Assembly: GCA_934675095.1 (NCBI GenBank)
Contig: CAKUPC010000001.1
Coordinates: 124,001-188,000 of the forward strand
DNA: 64,000 nucleotides
DNA from: an uncultured Bacteroidales bacterium
GTDB lineage: Bacteria > Bacteroidota > Bacteroidia > Bacteroidales > UBA932
Direction of reading: 5' to 3'
In this document: in pieces, positions 54,001 to 62,956 of the stretch
Numbering within the stretch: the stretch's first letter is position 1
Layout: each line of letters starts with the position of its first letter
Position numbers and translations under genes: made by a program
Notes under the pieces: model-generated
What the model was told of the DNA's origin: nothing
The model's database searches: none
Seen by the model: only the letters and a program-made list of their open reading frames with translations

Positions 54001-54597
54001 TTATAAATATTCCGGTTCTTTTGACGGAATTTCGCTGACAACTTTCTGCTCGTAGAATGTTCCCGGTTTCATCGGAGAGGTCTCAAGGCTGTACGCATCG
54101 CAGAAATATGGTTCGTCTTTGTCATCGAATCCGCCGAAGACAAGCATGTGATCTTTGGTGATGTCCTTGACATGGAAACTTATACTATGCCTTTCGAGTT
54201 CGCCATTATACATGCTGTCGAACACGAAGCACAGCACATTGCTGCCGTCGGCATTTGCCTTTATGGAATACCAGCCTTCCACTCCGACAACATCGTATTC
54301 CTTCAGACCATCGACAAGGGCTTTCTGTTCCTCCGTGAGTTTTTCCGTGTCGATGTCCTCCTTGAATCCGTCCAGTGACTTTTGGCTAAAGACTTCACCA
54401 ATTGTCGCCGTACCGTCGGCATTCAGTGTGAATGTTGTCCATTCGTCCTTTGTCGCATCGTCGGTCTCGTTGAAATTCACGGCCCATGTGTTTACATAAA
54501 GCCTCGGCTCCTCTGCCGGTTCTGTGTTCTGCTTGTCGCAGGCGCTTGTAAGGGTAAGAGCCGCGAGAGCGAATGCGCTGTATATCAATTTCTTCAT
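54001..54597 (-). CDS. Bacteroidales lipoprotein, YVNTW paralog 2
   Basis: Start at 54597 (MKKLIYSAFALAALTLTSAC, lipobox TSAC), 198 residues. After a short linker comes PRLYVNTWAVNFNETDDATK, then a beta-rich domain (WTTFTLNADGTATIGEVFSQ; HSISFHVKDITKDHMLVFGG). The upstream neighbour has the same opening (PLYVNTWTI) and the same order of elements, so they are tandem paralogs 47 bases apart. The plan resembles small lipocalin-like lipoproteins, but I do not recognise the family. Location is probably the outer membrane; function unknown. Confidence 0.65.
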   Translation of the reverse strand: MKKLIYSAFALAALTLTSACDKQNTEPAEEPRLYVNTWAVNFNETDDATKDEWTTFTLNADGTATIGEVFSQKSLDGFKEDIDTEKLTEEQKALVDGLKEYDVVGVEGWYSIKANADGSNVLCFVFDSMYNGELERHSISFHVKDITKDHMLVFGGFDDKDEPYFCDAYSLETSPMKPGTFYEQKVVSEIPSKEPEYL

Positions 54598-54644
54598 ATT
54601 GTCAAATGTTTGTAGTTTGTGATGGTTTAATGGTGGCCGTGGAA

Positions 54645-55298
54645 TTACTTGATTCCTATGAAGTCGCTGCAATCGACAGTCTTTCCTAAGGTTATCCCGG
54701 AAGTTTTCAAACTCTGCATTGTCAGTGCCTGCTGCTGAGCCTCTTCATTCTTAATTGTGATTTCGTTTTCAGTGACATTGAGAATATGAAGTTCATTACG
54801 CATTGACTCGGCCATTTCCAGCCCCGTGTCGCTGATTTCAAACAGGATGAACAGTGACAGATAATTGTCGTCCTGTTCTCCCGGAATCTCGACATACATA
54901 CCCCTGAACATGATGATGACATCGCCCACCTCAATGGAGTTTATCTTTTCAATTATTTTCTTCTGTTCTTCATCTTCCGCATCGTCGCCCTCGTCGGTTG
55001 TCGGATTGTCGCCGTCAATGGAAGGAGTGTCGGTGGAAGGCAGGAAATCGTCCTTCAGTTCTTTAATAAGACTCTCAGTCGCGACATATCCCAAATTAAA
55101 TGTCTTGTCGGCGCCGATTTCGTAAATAATGGTCTGAGGACCCTTGTCCGTGGATGCGTCGCCCTGCGTGATTGTCCATGTGTTTACGTAAAGAGGAACA
55201 GGTGTGGTGGTGCTGTCGGTTGCCGGTTCCTTTTCGCAACCTGTCCCGAGCGTGAGAAGCGCCCCGAGAGCGAGAAGATAGCTTAATCTCTTCATCAT
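54645..55298 (-). CDS. Bacteroidales lipoprotein, YVNTW paralog 1
   Basis: 217 residues, MMKRLSYLLALGALLTLGTG then Cys (lipobox LGTGC). VPLYVNTWTITQGDASTDKG opens a beta-rich domain with IIYEIGADKTFNLGYVATES, an acidic low-complexity insert (DNPTTDEGDDAEDEEQKKI, about 96-114) and IMFRGMYVEIPGEQDDNYLS. It is the first gene of a pair of paralogs and has a promoter divergent from the MMPL exporter. No motif points to a reaction. Confidence 0.65.
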   Translation of the reverse strand: MMKRLSYLLALGALLTLGTGCEKEPATDSTTTPVPLYVNTWTITQGDASTDKGPQTIIYEIGADKTFNLGYVATESLIKELKDDFLPSTDTPSIDGDNPTTDEGDDAEDEEQKKIIEKINSIEVGDVIIMFRGMYVEIPGEQDDNYLSLFILFEISDTGLEMAESMRNELHILNVTENEITIKNEEAQQQALTMQSLKTSGITLGKTVDCSDFIGIK

Positions 55299-55347
55299 TG
55301 TTTATTTTTTAAGGTTTATACTCTGCTTCGGGACGTGTGCCCCAAAC

Positions 55348-55385
55348 TTTGCAAATCTAAGCAAAATATTTTGTATCTTCGCAAG
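55348..55385. promoter_or_regulatory. Overlapping divergent promoters
   Basis: Plus: TTTG (55348-55351), 22 bases, TATCTTCG (55374-55381) for the exporter gene. Minus: CTTG (55382-55385), 22 bases, TAGATTTG (55352-55359) for the lipoprotein pair. The two promoters occupy the same 38 bp and probably compete. Confidence 0.45.
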
Positions 55386-55409
55386 ATTTTGAAAATTATA
55401 TGACAAAAT

Positions 55410-57977
55410 ATGGAGAGGATATTCATTCCTATATATCGTTTTTTCAAGGGACACCGATGGCTGATGTGGACGCTGATGCTCGGCTCGGCCGTGGTATTTG
55501 CCGTTTTCGGGTTTCAGCTTCACTATGAGGAGAACATCATAAAGCTTCTGCCCAAGACCGATAATTCCGCGTCTTATGAGTTGGTGTTCAGCAATTTGAA
55601 GGTTAAGGACAAGGTCTTCATCCAGATTGCCCCCAAGGGATTTTCGGTGGGAAAGGTGGGGACGGAACCGCTTCTTGACGCGGAAACTCTCAGTGATTTC
55701 TGCGACGAGTTCATTGACTCGCTGACTCTCCGTGACGACGGAAAATACATCGCGAGTGTGCTTTCCTGCCTCGATGATGACATGATGATGAGCGCGATGG
55801 ACTATGCCGTCGCTGAGTTTCCGACCTTCGTCGCTCCCGAGTGCTACGCCGCCTTCGACAGCCTGCTGACGTGGGAAAGCATACGCGCTCGGATGGCGGA
55901 GAACGCCGAAATGCTTGAAAATGACGAGGACGGGAATATGTCCATGCTCGTGGAATACGACCCTGCGGGGCTGCGCTACGGAATGCTCGCGTCGCTGAAA
56001 AAGGCGATGGGAGGAACTGCCGTGGCCGGCGCGGGGGATGCGGACGCGGCTGAAGACGGTATGGAAAAGACCGCCACGGGGATGACTCTGAAGAACCGCC
56101 ACCTCTTCACCAAGGACGGAAATGTCGTGATGGCGTTCGTGGCTCCGGGATTTGACTACATGGATTCGCAGGCATCGGCGGATTTCGTGGATATGATAGA
56201 GAAGGAAATCACCGCGTTCGAGGCACGGCATCCCGAGGCGGAGGTATTCATGCACGGGGCACCGGCGATGAGCGCGAACAACTCCCGCCGCATCAAGGCC
56301 GACCTCGTGATGACCGTAGGCATATCCCTTCTTCTCATAGTCCTTCTGATTTCGCTTTTCTTCAAGAACAAGTCGTCGCTTCTCCTGCTGCTCTCGCCGG
56401 TGGCTTACGGCACGCTCGCGGCGCTTGCGATGATGTACTGGATAAAGGGGAGCATGTCTCTGATGGCCGTCGGCATCGGCGCGATTGTGCTCGGAGTGGC
56501 CCTGAGCTACTGCCTGCACGTGCTGACGCACTACAAATATGTCGATGACCCGGAAAGGGTGCTCCGCGACGAATCCACTCCGGTTTTCCTCGGCTGCCTC
56601 ACCACCATCGGCGCGTTTGCGGGACTGCTCTTCACCAGCAGCGAGCTTCTGCGCGACTTTGGGCTGTTTGCCTCCTTCGCGATGATTGGAACCACTCTTT
56701 TCGCGCTGGTCTTCCTCCCGCAGTTCTTCCGCCCGGAACGCAACCGCAAGTCGGAGAAGGCCTTCGCTCTCTTTGACAGGATAAACTCGTTGCCACTTGA
56801 CAGCAATCCGTGGATTCTCGGGACGATAGGCGCGATTGCCGTTGTCTGCCTCTTCCTTCCGTCTCCCGAATTTGACAGCAACCTCCGCGACATCAACTAC
56901 ATGAGTCCCAAGGTTCGCGAGTCGCTGAACATCTACAACGCCGAGAACAACGGCGGCTGGTCCTCGCAATACTATGCCGCGACCGGCTCCACCCTCGACT
57001 CGGCGATTCTCTGCAGCCGCAGGCTCTCCGCCGCCCTCGACTCGCTTCAGCGCGACGGAATGGTCAAGAGCCACAGCGATTTCAGCGCCTTCCTCGTTCC
57101 CGAAGACGAGCAGCAGGAACGCATCTATGACTGGACCACCTACTGGAACTACCCCGTCGGCGGCGGCCGCACCCGACTTCAGGTCACGCAGGCCCGTCTC
57201 GAAAGGGCGGCCCGCGAGCAGGGGCTGAATCCGGGACTCTTCACTCCGTTCACTGCGCTGTGCGAGGCAGACTATGCTCCGGAATCGCTCTATGACTCCG
57301 GCGTTCTCCCCGAGTCCGTCACCTCGAACTTCATCGAGCGCGGCAAGGACGGCACCTACATGATTTTCGCTTCCGCGCTCATGCCCGAGCAGGAAAAGAT
57401 GAGCGTGAACAAGGCCGTTGCCGAGGTTGACGGGTCGCTCGTGGTCGATCCGTTCTTCTACACGGGCAATATGGTCGAAATCATCCACAACGACTTCAAC
57501 ACGATTCTGTGGATTTCTATGGCCTTCGTATTCATAGTCCTGCTTCTGTCGTTCCGCAGCTTCGCCGTCAGCCTCATAGCCTTCCTCCCGATGACCCTCA
57601 GCTGGTATGTCGTGCAGGGAATAATGTGGCTCTTCGGCCTGAAGTTCAATCTCATCAACATCATCATCTCCTCGTTCATCTTCGGCATCGGCGTGGATTA
57701 CAGCATCTTCGTGATGCAGGGTCTTCTCGCCGCCGCCTCAGGCAAGGGGACCGAGATGCTGAACTACCACAAGACGGCAATAGGCCTCTCCGCGATGATT
57801 CTAATCGTCGTGACAGGCTCGCTCCTCTTCGCGGTTCATCCCGCCATCCGCAGCATCGGCATCAGCTCCATCATCGGAATGTCCGCCTCAATCCTCCTTT
57901 CCTACTCGATTGAGCCGTTCCTCTTCCGTATGATTCTGAAAGTTCCGTTCTACCGGAAGCGTCTGACGGGCAGATGA
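55410..57977 (+). CDS. MMPL/RND-superfamily exporter
   Basis: 855 residues with the RND/MMPL plan: one membrane helix near the N-terminus (WTLMLGSAVVFAVFGFQL), a periplasmic domain, five helices with a sterol-sensing-like block (VGIGAIVLGVALSYCLHVL; TPVFLGCLTTIGAFAGLLF), a second periplasmic domain and a final helix group (ILWISMAFVFIVLLLSFRSF; IIISSFIFGIGVDYSIFVMQ). The paired GVALSY and GVDYS motifs correspond to the proton-relay sites of this family. Unlike the HAE-1 pump at 12-15 kb there is no adaptor gene. A LolA-like protein follows 125 bases downstream, so lipid or lipoprotein transport to the outer membrane is a reasonable inference. Confidence 0.85.
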   Translation: MERIFIPIYRFFKGHRWLMWTLMLGSAVVFAVFGFQLHYEENIIKLLPKTDNSASYELVFSNLKVKDKVFIQIAPKGFSVGKVGTEPLLDAETLSDFCDEFIDSLTLRDDGKYIASVLSCLDDDMMMSAMDYAVAEFPTFVAPECYAAFDSLLTWESIRARMAENAEMLENDEDGNMSMLVEYDPAGLRYGMLASLKKAMGGTAVAGAGDADAAEDGMEKTATGMTLKNRHLFTKDGNVVMAFVAPGFDYMDSQASADFVDMIEKEITAFEARHPEAEVFMHGAPAMSANNSRRIKADLVMTVGISLLLIVLLISLFFKNKSSLLLLLSPVAYGTLAALAMMYWIKGSMSLMAVGIGAIVLGVALSYCLHVLTHYKYVDDPERVLRDESTPVFLGCLTTIGAFAGLLFTSSELLRDFGLFASFAMIGTTLFALVFLPQFFRPERNRKSEKAFALFDRINSLPLDSNPWILGTIGAIAVVCLFLPSPEFDSNLRDINYMSPKVRESLNIYNAENNGGWSSQYYAATGSTLDSAILCSRRLSAALDSLQRDGMVKSHSDFSAFLVPEDEQQERIYDWTTYWNYPVGGGRTRLQVTQARLERAAREQGLNPGLFTPFTALCEADYAPESLYDSGVLPESVTSNFIERGKDGTYMIFASALMPEQEKMSVNKAVAEVDGSLVVDPFFYTGNMVEIIHNDFNTILWISMAFVFIVLLLSFRSFAVSLIAFLPMTLSWYVVQGIMWLFGLKFNLINIIISSFIFGIGVDYSIFVMQGLLAAASGKGTEMLNYHKTAIGLSAMILIVVTGSLLFAVHPAIRSIGISSIIGMSASILLSYSIEPFLFRMILKVPFYRKRLTGR

Positions 57978-58102
57978 TGTCCTGAGGAATATTTTTTGCG
58001 GGTATGCTCCGGCTCAAATTTTAGTTGTTGAGATAATTTTTATGGTCGAGGCCCGTGCGTTCGGAAACCCGACGAGTGTTTGTGCACAAAAAACTGATTA
58101 GT

Positions 58103-58690
58103 ATGAAGAAGATAATATCCCTTATCGCCGCTCTCCTCTGCGTCACGGCGCTTTCCGCCCAGGTCAAGGGACTTGAGGCAAGTTTCACCCACACCAAGAC
58201 CGCGGCAGGCGTCACGGAGAAAGACTCAGGCAAGATTTACTACGCCGCTCCCGGCAGTCTCGCCCTCCACTACGCCGCCCCATCGACCAACCTCGTCGTC
58301 ATCGACGGCACCTCCGTCTTCATCCGTCAGGCCGGCCGTGAGCGCCGCTTCGACACCACGAAGAACGCCCCGATGCGCGGCATGAGCGCGACGCTTCTCA
58401 ACTGCGTGAAGGGTGACACTCAGAAAGTCGCCGACGAGAACGACGCGGACATTAAGGTTCAGAACTTCGCCCGCTCGACCGACGTCACCATCACCGCCCG
58501 CAAGAAGGCAGTCCGAGGCTACTCCCGCATCGAGCTCAGCTACCGCAAGTCCGACGGCCTCCTCCAGTACATGAAGCTCACCGAGTTCAACGGCAACGTC
58601 AACGAATACAAGATGACGGGCTTCGTCCAGTCCGCCACCCTCCCAGCCGACGCCTTCACCATCCCGGCCAAGACCTCCCGCAGCGAATAA
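58103..58690 (+). CDS. LolA-like outer-membrane lipoprotein carrier
   Basis: Start at 58103 (MKKIISLIAALLCVTALSAQ), a signal peptide; the longer frame adds 16 residues. 195 residues. The fold is LolA/LolB-like: VKGLEASFTHTKTAAGVTEK, SGKIYYAAPGSLALHYAAPS, TNLVVIDGTSVFIRQAGRER and YSRIELSYRKSDGLLQYMKL. Proteins of this group carry lipid-modified cargo across the periplasm, often next to MMPL exporters, as here. Two large stem-loops begin 5 bases after its stop. Confidence 0.75.
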   Translation: MKKIISLIAALLCVTALSAQVKGLEASFTHTKTAAGVTEKDSGKIYYAAPGSLALHYAAPSTNLVVIDGTSVFIRQAGRERRFDTTKNAPMRGMSATLLNCVKGDTQKVADENDADIKVQNFARSTDVTITARKKAVRGYSRIELSYRKSDGLLQYMKLTEFNGNVNEYKMTGFVQSATLPADAFTIPAKTSRSE

Positions 58691-58694
58691 CTCG

Positions 58695-58796
58695 ATACCA
58701 TAGCGGTAACGGATAATTTTATGGCGTTACCGCTATGGTATAGGCGATAGTGTGGCGGTAACTGTGCAAAACCACATAGTTACCGCTACACTATCG
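58695..58796. repeat. Two related stem-loops sharing GCGGTAAC
   Basis: IR1: ATACCATAGCGGTAAC (58695-58710) and its perfect complement GTTACCGCTATGGTAT (58726-58741). IR2: CGATAGTGTGGCGGTAACT (58745-58763) with AGTTACCGCTACACTATCG (58778-58796), 18 of 19 paired. Both share the GCGGTAAC core. IR2 ends 11 bp before the -7 box of the following ATPase gene and covers its -33 region. Confidence 0.75.
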
Positions 58797-58807
58797 GAAT
58801 AAATGAC

Positions 58808-58815
58808 TATATTTG
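58808..58815 (+). promoter_or_regulatory. -7 box with no room for a leader
   Basis: TATATTTG ends 4 bases before the ATG of the ATPase at 58820. With the usual 5-7 base spacing to the start point, the mRNA would begin at or next to the AUG (leaderless). The -33 position falls inside the right arm of IR2. Confidence 0.55.
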
Positions 58816-58819
58816 CAGT

Positions 58820-60268
58820 ATGGTTGATAATGTAAATATAGTTGGTCGCAAGTATGAGCAGAGGCTTATACGCGATTATTGGAATTCCGGAAAGTCTGAA
58901 CTTATCGCGGTTTATGGACGAAGACGGATTGGCAAGACTTATCTTGTCAAGAAATGTTTTGACGAGAAATTTGATTTCTGGTTTACGGGAATGTATGATA
59001 CTCCCAGAGCTGTACAGTTGCTTCAGTTCAGGAATGAGTTAAGGCGTTTTTCCGGAAAGGATGTGAAGCCGCTCAGAACGTGGTTCGATGCATTCAATGC
59101 ACTGAGGGACTATCTGCTGTCACTTAAAAAAGATAAAATTGTAGTATTCCTTGATGAATTGCCTTGGATGGATACTCCGCGCGGCAACTTTTTGGCGGCA
59201 TTTTCAAATTTCTGGAATATGTGGTCGTCGCCGGTTTCTCAATTGAAATTGTTCATCTGCGGCTCTGCCACGACATGGATGATGTCTCATATAATAGGCG
59301 ATAAGGGAGGACTTTACGGAAGGGTATGCCGGCCTATATATCTTGCCCCCTTTACTTTAGCCGAAACCGAGGAATTCATTTCCGACATCAAGGGCATAGA
59401 CATCGGACGCTATCAGATTCTGGAACTCTACATGATTTTAGGCGGTGTCCCGTACTATCTGGATATGATTGAGAAAGGCATTCCTTTGGATAAATGCATC
59501 GATAACCTTTTCTTCCGCGCGGGAGCACCGCTCAGAACAGAATATGAGTTCCTGTTCAAATCATTGTTCCGCGAGTCGACTCTTTATAGGAGAATAGTTG
59601 AAACACTCTCCAAAACATTGAAGGGAATGACGCGGGAACAACTTCGGCAGACATTGAAAATCAATGATGGCGGAACTTTTTCGGAGGCACTGGATAATCT
59701 GTTCCAATGCGATTTTATCCGGAGATATGCTGCCGTTGGCAAGTCTGAGCGAGATATCATGTACCAATTGTCGGACCTGTTTTCCCTGTTCCATCTGAAC
59801 TTTGTGACAAAAAGCAGTGGCCAGGATGAAAATTTCTGGTCAAATATGAGCGGCAGTGGCTCCAGAAGGGCATGGAGCGGTTACGCTTTCGAGCAGGTAT
59901 GTCTCCATCATCTCAGGCAAATCAAGGAATCGATGGGTATTGCCGGAGTGTTGAGCAACGCGTGTTCGTGGAGCAGCAAACCATTTACAGATTCAGATGG
60001 TACAAAATGGTCTGGCGGCCAGATTGACTTGGTCATTGACCGCGATGACAATATAATCAATCTGTGTGAGATGAAATATTCTGCCGATGAGTTCATCATA
60101 GATGCCGATTATGACAGACGGCTTCGCCAACGAGCCTCTTTGTTCCAGAAAGTGACCGGCACAAAAAAGCATATCCAGCACGTCTTTGTCACAACATTCG
60201 GCGTCAAGCAAAACTCCTACAGCAGAATTGCCCAGATTCAGATTGATTTGGACGGACTATACCGTTAA
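58820..60268 (+). CDS. AAA ATPase with C-terminal DUF234/nuclease-like domain
   Basis: 482 residues. Walker A is YGRRRIGKTYLVKK near residue 32 and Walker B is IVVFLDELPWMD near 110; LFICGSATTWMM follows. A winged-helix segment (MTREQLRQTLKINDGGTFSE) precedes the C-terminal DUF234 region with a PD-(D/E)XK-like core: GGQIDLVIDRDDNIINLCEM then KYS. The family (archaeal/Bacteroidota ATPases with restriction-like tails) has no assigned function; DNA binding is plausible from the domains. AT-rich, next to another ATPase and a restriction-modification system, so this end of the window looks like an acquired island. Confidence 0.88.
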   Translation: MVDNVNIVGRKYEQRLIRDYWNSGKSELIAVYGRRRIGKTYLVKKCFDEKFDFWFTGMYDTPRAVQLLQFRNELRRFSGKDVKPLRTWFDAFNALRDYLLSLKKDKIVVFLDELPWMDTPRGNFLAAFSNFWNMWSSPVSQLKLFICGSATTWMMSHIIGDKGGLYGRVCRPIYLAPFTLAETEEFISDIKGIDIGRYQILELYMILGGVPYYLDMIEKGIPLDKCIDNLFFRAGAPLRTEYEFLFKSLFRESTLYRRIVETLSKTLKGMTREQLRQTLKINDGGTFSEALDNLFQCDFIRRYAAVGKSERDIMYQLSDLFSLFHLNFVTKSSGQDENFWSNMSGSGSRRAWSGYAFEQVCLHHLRQIKESMGIAGVLSNACSWSSKPFTDSDGTKWSGGQIDLVIDRDDNIINLCEMKYSADEFIIDADYDRRLRQRASLFQKVTGTKKHIQHVFVTTFGVKQNSYSRIAQIQIDLDGLYR

Positions 60269-60289
60269 AGCATCGACTTCGGTCGGTAA

Positions 60290-60392
60290 TTTTATTCGAT
60301 ACCGCCGAATAAAATCCGCAATTTTTATTTTGTGTCGTCGAATAAAATATGCTAAATTTATTTTGCGCCACCGAGTAAATTCTCTATATTTG
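60290..60392 (+). promoter_or_regulatory. ATPase promoter with three 33-bp-spaced palindromes
   Basis: Three 25-bp units at 60290-60314 (arms TTTTATTCG and CGAATAAAA, perfect), 60323-60347 and 60356-60380 (degenerate), exactly 33 bp apart. The third overlaps the -33 TTTG (60362-60365), which is 19 bases from TATATTTG (60385-60392). The layout indicates three operator sites, about three helical turns apart. Confidence 0.65.
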
Positions 60393-60408
60393 CGGCAAAA
60401 CAAACAAT

Positions 60409-61668
60409 ATGGACAAGGAACTTTTTCGCGTTATCATATCTGAGAATCAGGAGTATATAGGCAATATCCCATTGATTGAACGGCCTCTGGATTTGGAGGC
60501 TTCGGGAAATTATGTTTTTGTCGGGGTGAGGCAGGCGGGAAAGTCCTATCTGCTCTATCAGCGCGTCCGGCAGATGCTGAGACAAGGTACGAGGCTGGAA
60601 GACATAGTATATATAAATTTTGATGATGAACGTTTGCTTGGGATGACATCTGATGATTTTGACCTTATTCTTCGGGCATATCACAGCATGTATGACGGCG
60701 ATCCCGTTTTTTTCTTTGATGAAATTCAGAATGTTGACGGATGGGCAAACTTCGCCAGGCGCCTTGCAAACAGAAAATATCGGGTCTATGTGACCGGCAG
60801 CAATGCGAAGATGCTTGGACGGGATGTAGAGACTGTTCTTGGCGGACGCTATCTTGATATGAAGGTGTTTCCATATTCTTTCCGCGAGTTCTTGAGCGCT
60901 TCTGGCGAGAAGGTCACCTCGGGCTGGCAATATGGGCGAAAGGCGGACAACTTACAACGCCTGTTCCGGACCTATTTCGAGTGGGGAGGATTTCCGGAAC
61001 TGGTAAATTTCCGCGAGAAGCGTGTGTGGTTGAACAGTTTATATAACCGTATCTTCCTCAATGATTTGGTCGTCAGGCATAAGATAAAGAACGACGATGC
61101 TTTGCGTCTTTGCGTGCGGCGCCTGGCAGAAAGTGTCATGCACCCGTGCTCGCTGAACCGTCTGTGCAATCTTGTGAAATCGACAGGCGTGTCCAGCAGT
61201 GTTTCGTCCGTTATGGAGTATGTGCGCTATCTTCAGGAGTCTTGTCTGCTGTTTTCCTTGGATAATTATGCGTCGAAGCTCGTTGAGAGGGAGACCGTCA
61301 AGAAACACTATTTTGTTGATAACGGCCTTCTTCATCTGTTCCTGAACAATCCTGAAACCGCATTGCTGGAGAATCTGTGTGCCCTGACCTTGTTTAAGAA
61401 ATATGGAAGCGGGCTTTTTTATTACAACGGGAATGTTGAGGTCGATTTTTATGTCCCGGAAGAAAACATTGCCGTCCAGTCCTGCTATCGGATGAGCGAT
61501 GACACAACCGTTGAGCGCGAGGTCAAGGCCTTGGTCGCATTGAACTCACTCCGTCCTCTGAACAAGGCCATGATAATAACCTATGAGGATGAGGACAGCA
61601 TTGAAAAGAACGGTCTGCACATTGATGTGGTTCCCGTCTGGAAATGGCTCTTGTTGCTCAGTAGTTAA
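60409..61668 (+). CDS. AAA ATPase, DUF4143 type
   Basis: 419 residues. Walker A is VGVRQAGKSYLLYQ near residue 43 and Walker B is DPVFFFDEIQNVDGW near 105; YVTGSNAKML and the conserved GGRYLDMKVFPYSFREFLSA follow. The C-terminal DUF4143 part has SRVSSVMEYV-like helices and ends with a nuclease-like core (YYNGNVEVDFYVPEENIAVQ). It is of the same general family as 7062-8270 but not a recent duplicate. It has its own consensus promoter with three palindromes. A single further copy of the palindrome lies 120 bp after its stop. Confidence 0.87.
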   Translation: MDKELFRVIISENQEYIGNIPLIERPLDLEASGNYVFVGVRQAGKSYLLYQRVRQMLRQGTRLEDIVYINFDDERLLGMTSDDFDLILRAYHSMYDGDPVFFFDEIQNVDGWANFARRLANRKYRVYVTGSNAKMLGRDVETVLGGRYLDMKVFPYSFREFLSASGEKVTSGWQYGRKADNLQRLFRTYFEWGGFPELVNFREKRVWLNSLYNRIFLNDLVVRHKIKNDDALRLCVRRLAESVMHPCSLNRLCNLVKSTGVSSSVSSVMEYVRYLQESCLLFSLDNYASKLVERETVKKHYFVDNGLLHLFLNNPETALLENLCALTLFKKYGSGLFYYNGNVEVDFYVPEENIAVQSCYRMSDDTTVEREVKALVALNSLRPLNKAMIITYEDEDSIEKNGLHIDVVPVWKWLLLLSS

Positions 61669-61788
61669 GCAGAATTTTGCGAGAAATGAAACCATCCCGG
61701 ATTCGTCCATCGCCAAGCATGACATCGAATATGCCATCGGGAACATAATCCCTCTTTGGCATGGCGGCTTGAATTATCTGGTTCTCGA

Positions 61789-61813
61789 TTTTATTCGGCG
61801 GAATCGAATAAAT
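61789..61813. repeat. Fourth copy of the ATPase palindrome
   Basis: TTTTATTCG (61789-61797) and CGAATAAAT (61805-61813), 25 bp total, followed by TCTCT as after the promoter-side copy at 60356. It contains the stop codon and last eight codons of the DNA methylase gene. Confidence 0.7.
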
Positions 61814-62930
61814 TCTCTGTATGGACGCTGCTAAGGTAACTTTTGACGGAGTCTTTGATTGCTCTCGACAAGAATGTTGGCACAGCGTTACCAATTTGCA
61901 GATGTTTGTCCCCTCGTTTTCCACAAAATACATAGTCGTCAGGGAAACCTTGTAGGCGGGCGGCTTCTCTGGTTGATAGCGGGCGTGGGTCATGTGGGTG
62001 AATGCACCTTGACGAGGATGGACATCCAAGATTGCGGGTGATTGTTGTACTCGGCTTGTCCCACCATAGCCTGCAGTAGCAGTTTGCGAATCCGCTTTTA
62101 GGACGCAGTTCCTCGGCGATGTCTTTGGGGGAACCACCGTCAGGCAGAGCTTCCATTATGGCTACGAGTTTTGCGCTGTTTTTCGGCACCTCATGTTCTT
62201 GAATCTCCTTGGGCGCATTAGCCCTCATCAGTTTCTGATACTCGTTCTGAGGCTCTGTTGCATATTGGCTTGCACTTTCTCCTGTTTTTATCGATGGCAG
62301 GTCACTCAGCGCTTCTCCTAAAGTTACATATGGCTTGAGAGAAGTATCTGCTGGTATGCCTAGTTCCGGATTATAATGCGTTGGTGCCGGGTACTTGAAA
62401 GGACGGTCATTGAGTGTCCCGACCAATATTACTCTTTCCCTTATTTGCGGAGCACCATAGTCGGCAGCATTCAGGAGCTTCATCTGAAGATGATAGCCGA
62501 TTGATTCGAAAAGGGATATGATTGTCTTTATCAACTCTCCTCCCTGCATGGACAAGAGGCCTTTCACATTCTCAAAAACGAAAATTTTCGGCCTCAGTTC
62601 TTTTAGTATTCTGTAATACTCCTGAAACAGTTTTCCGCGCGGGTCGTCAATCAGTCTTTTCCCCACTGTGGAGTATGCCTGACAAGGCGGACCGCCGACG
62701 ACGATGTCAATGTCTCCCTGCTTTATACCCAAATCTCTTGACAAATCATCCAGCGAAAAGTCTTTGATGTCTTTGTTATACATCTTTACTGCCGGATGAT
62801 TGCAGCTGTAGGCCTGAGCCATTGGTGTGAGGATTTCGTTTGCCGCAATAATCTCAAAGTCGGAGTCGTGGGCGAATCCGTAACTCAGCCCCCCTACGCC
62901 GGCGAAAAGGTCAATTACTTTATATGCCAT
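61791..62930 (-). CDS. DNA (cytosine-5) methyltransferase
   Basis: 379 residues with the C5-methylase motifs in order: I FAGVGGLSYGF (SAM binding), IV GGPPCQAYSTVGKR (catalytic Cys), VI VFENVKGLLSMQGG, VIII QIRERVILVGT, a target-recognition region (about 220-310), and X DKHLQIGNAVPTFLSRAI. It is complete and should protect the sites cut by the endonuclease encoded divergently. The last eight codons (NLFDSAE and stop) lie in a palindrome shared with the neighbouring ATPase promoter, so the native tail may have been replaced. Confidence 0.95.
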   Translation of the reverse strand: MAYKVIDLFAGVGGLSYGFAHDSDFEIIAANEILTPMAQAYSCNHPAVKMYNKDIKDFSLDDLSRDLGIKQGDIDIVVGGPPCQAYSTVGKRLIDDPRGKLFQEYYRILKELRPKIFVFENVKGLLSMQGGELIKTIISLFESIGYHLQMKLLNAADYGAPQIRERVILVGTLNDRPFKYPAPTHYNPELGIPADTSLKPYVTLGEALSDLPSIKTGESASQYATEPQNEYQKLMRANAPKEIQEHEVPKNSAKLVAIMEALPDGGSPKDIAEELRPKSGFANCYCRLWWDKPSTTITRNLGCPSSSRCIHPHDPRPLSTREAARLQGFPDDYVFCGKRGDKHLQIGNAVPTFLSRAIKDSVKSYLSSVHTENLFDSAE

Positions 62931-62956
62931 ATTGTTTTACTCGGTGTTTTCAAATA

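Noticed and set aside
55302-57488. Minus-strand open frame of 728 codons opposite the MMPL exporter
   Set aside because: The plus strand has a full RND-superfamily protein; the antisense product is low-complexity His/Arg/Glu and has no recognisable fold.
60290-60380. Possible mini-CRISPR (33-bp period, palindromic units)
   Set aside because: The repeat is degenerate, the intervals are only 8 bp, there are three units over a promoter and no cas genes. Operator sites fit better.
61658-61762. 34-codon minus-strand reading (MPKRDYVPDGIFDVML...) between ATPase and methylase
   Set aside because: It overlaps the ATPase 3' end in antisense and has no promoter. It could be a remnant, but nothing supports translation.
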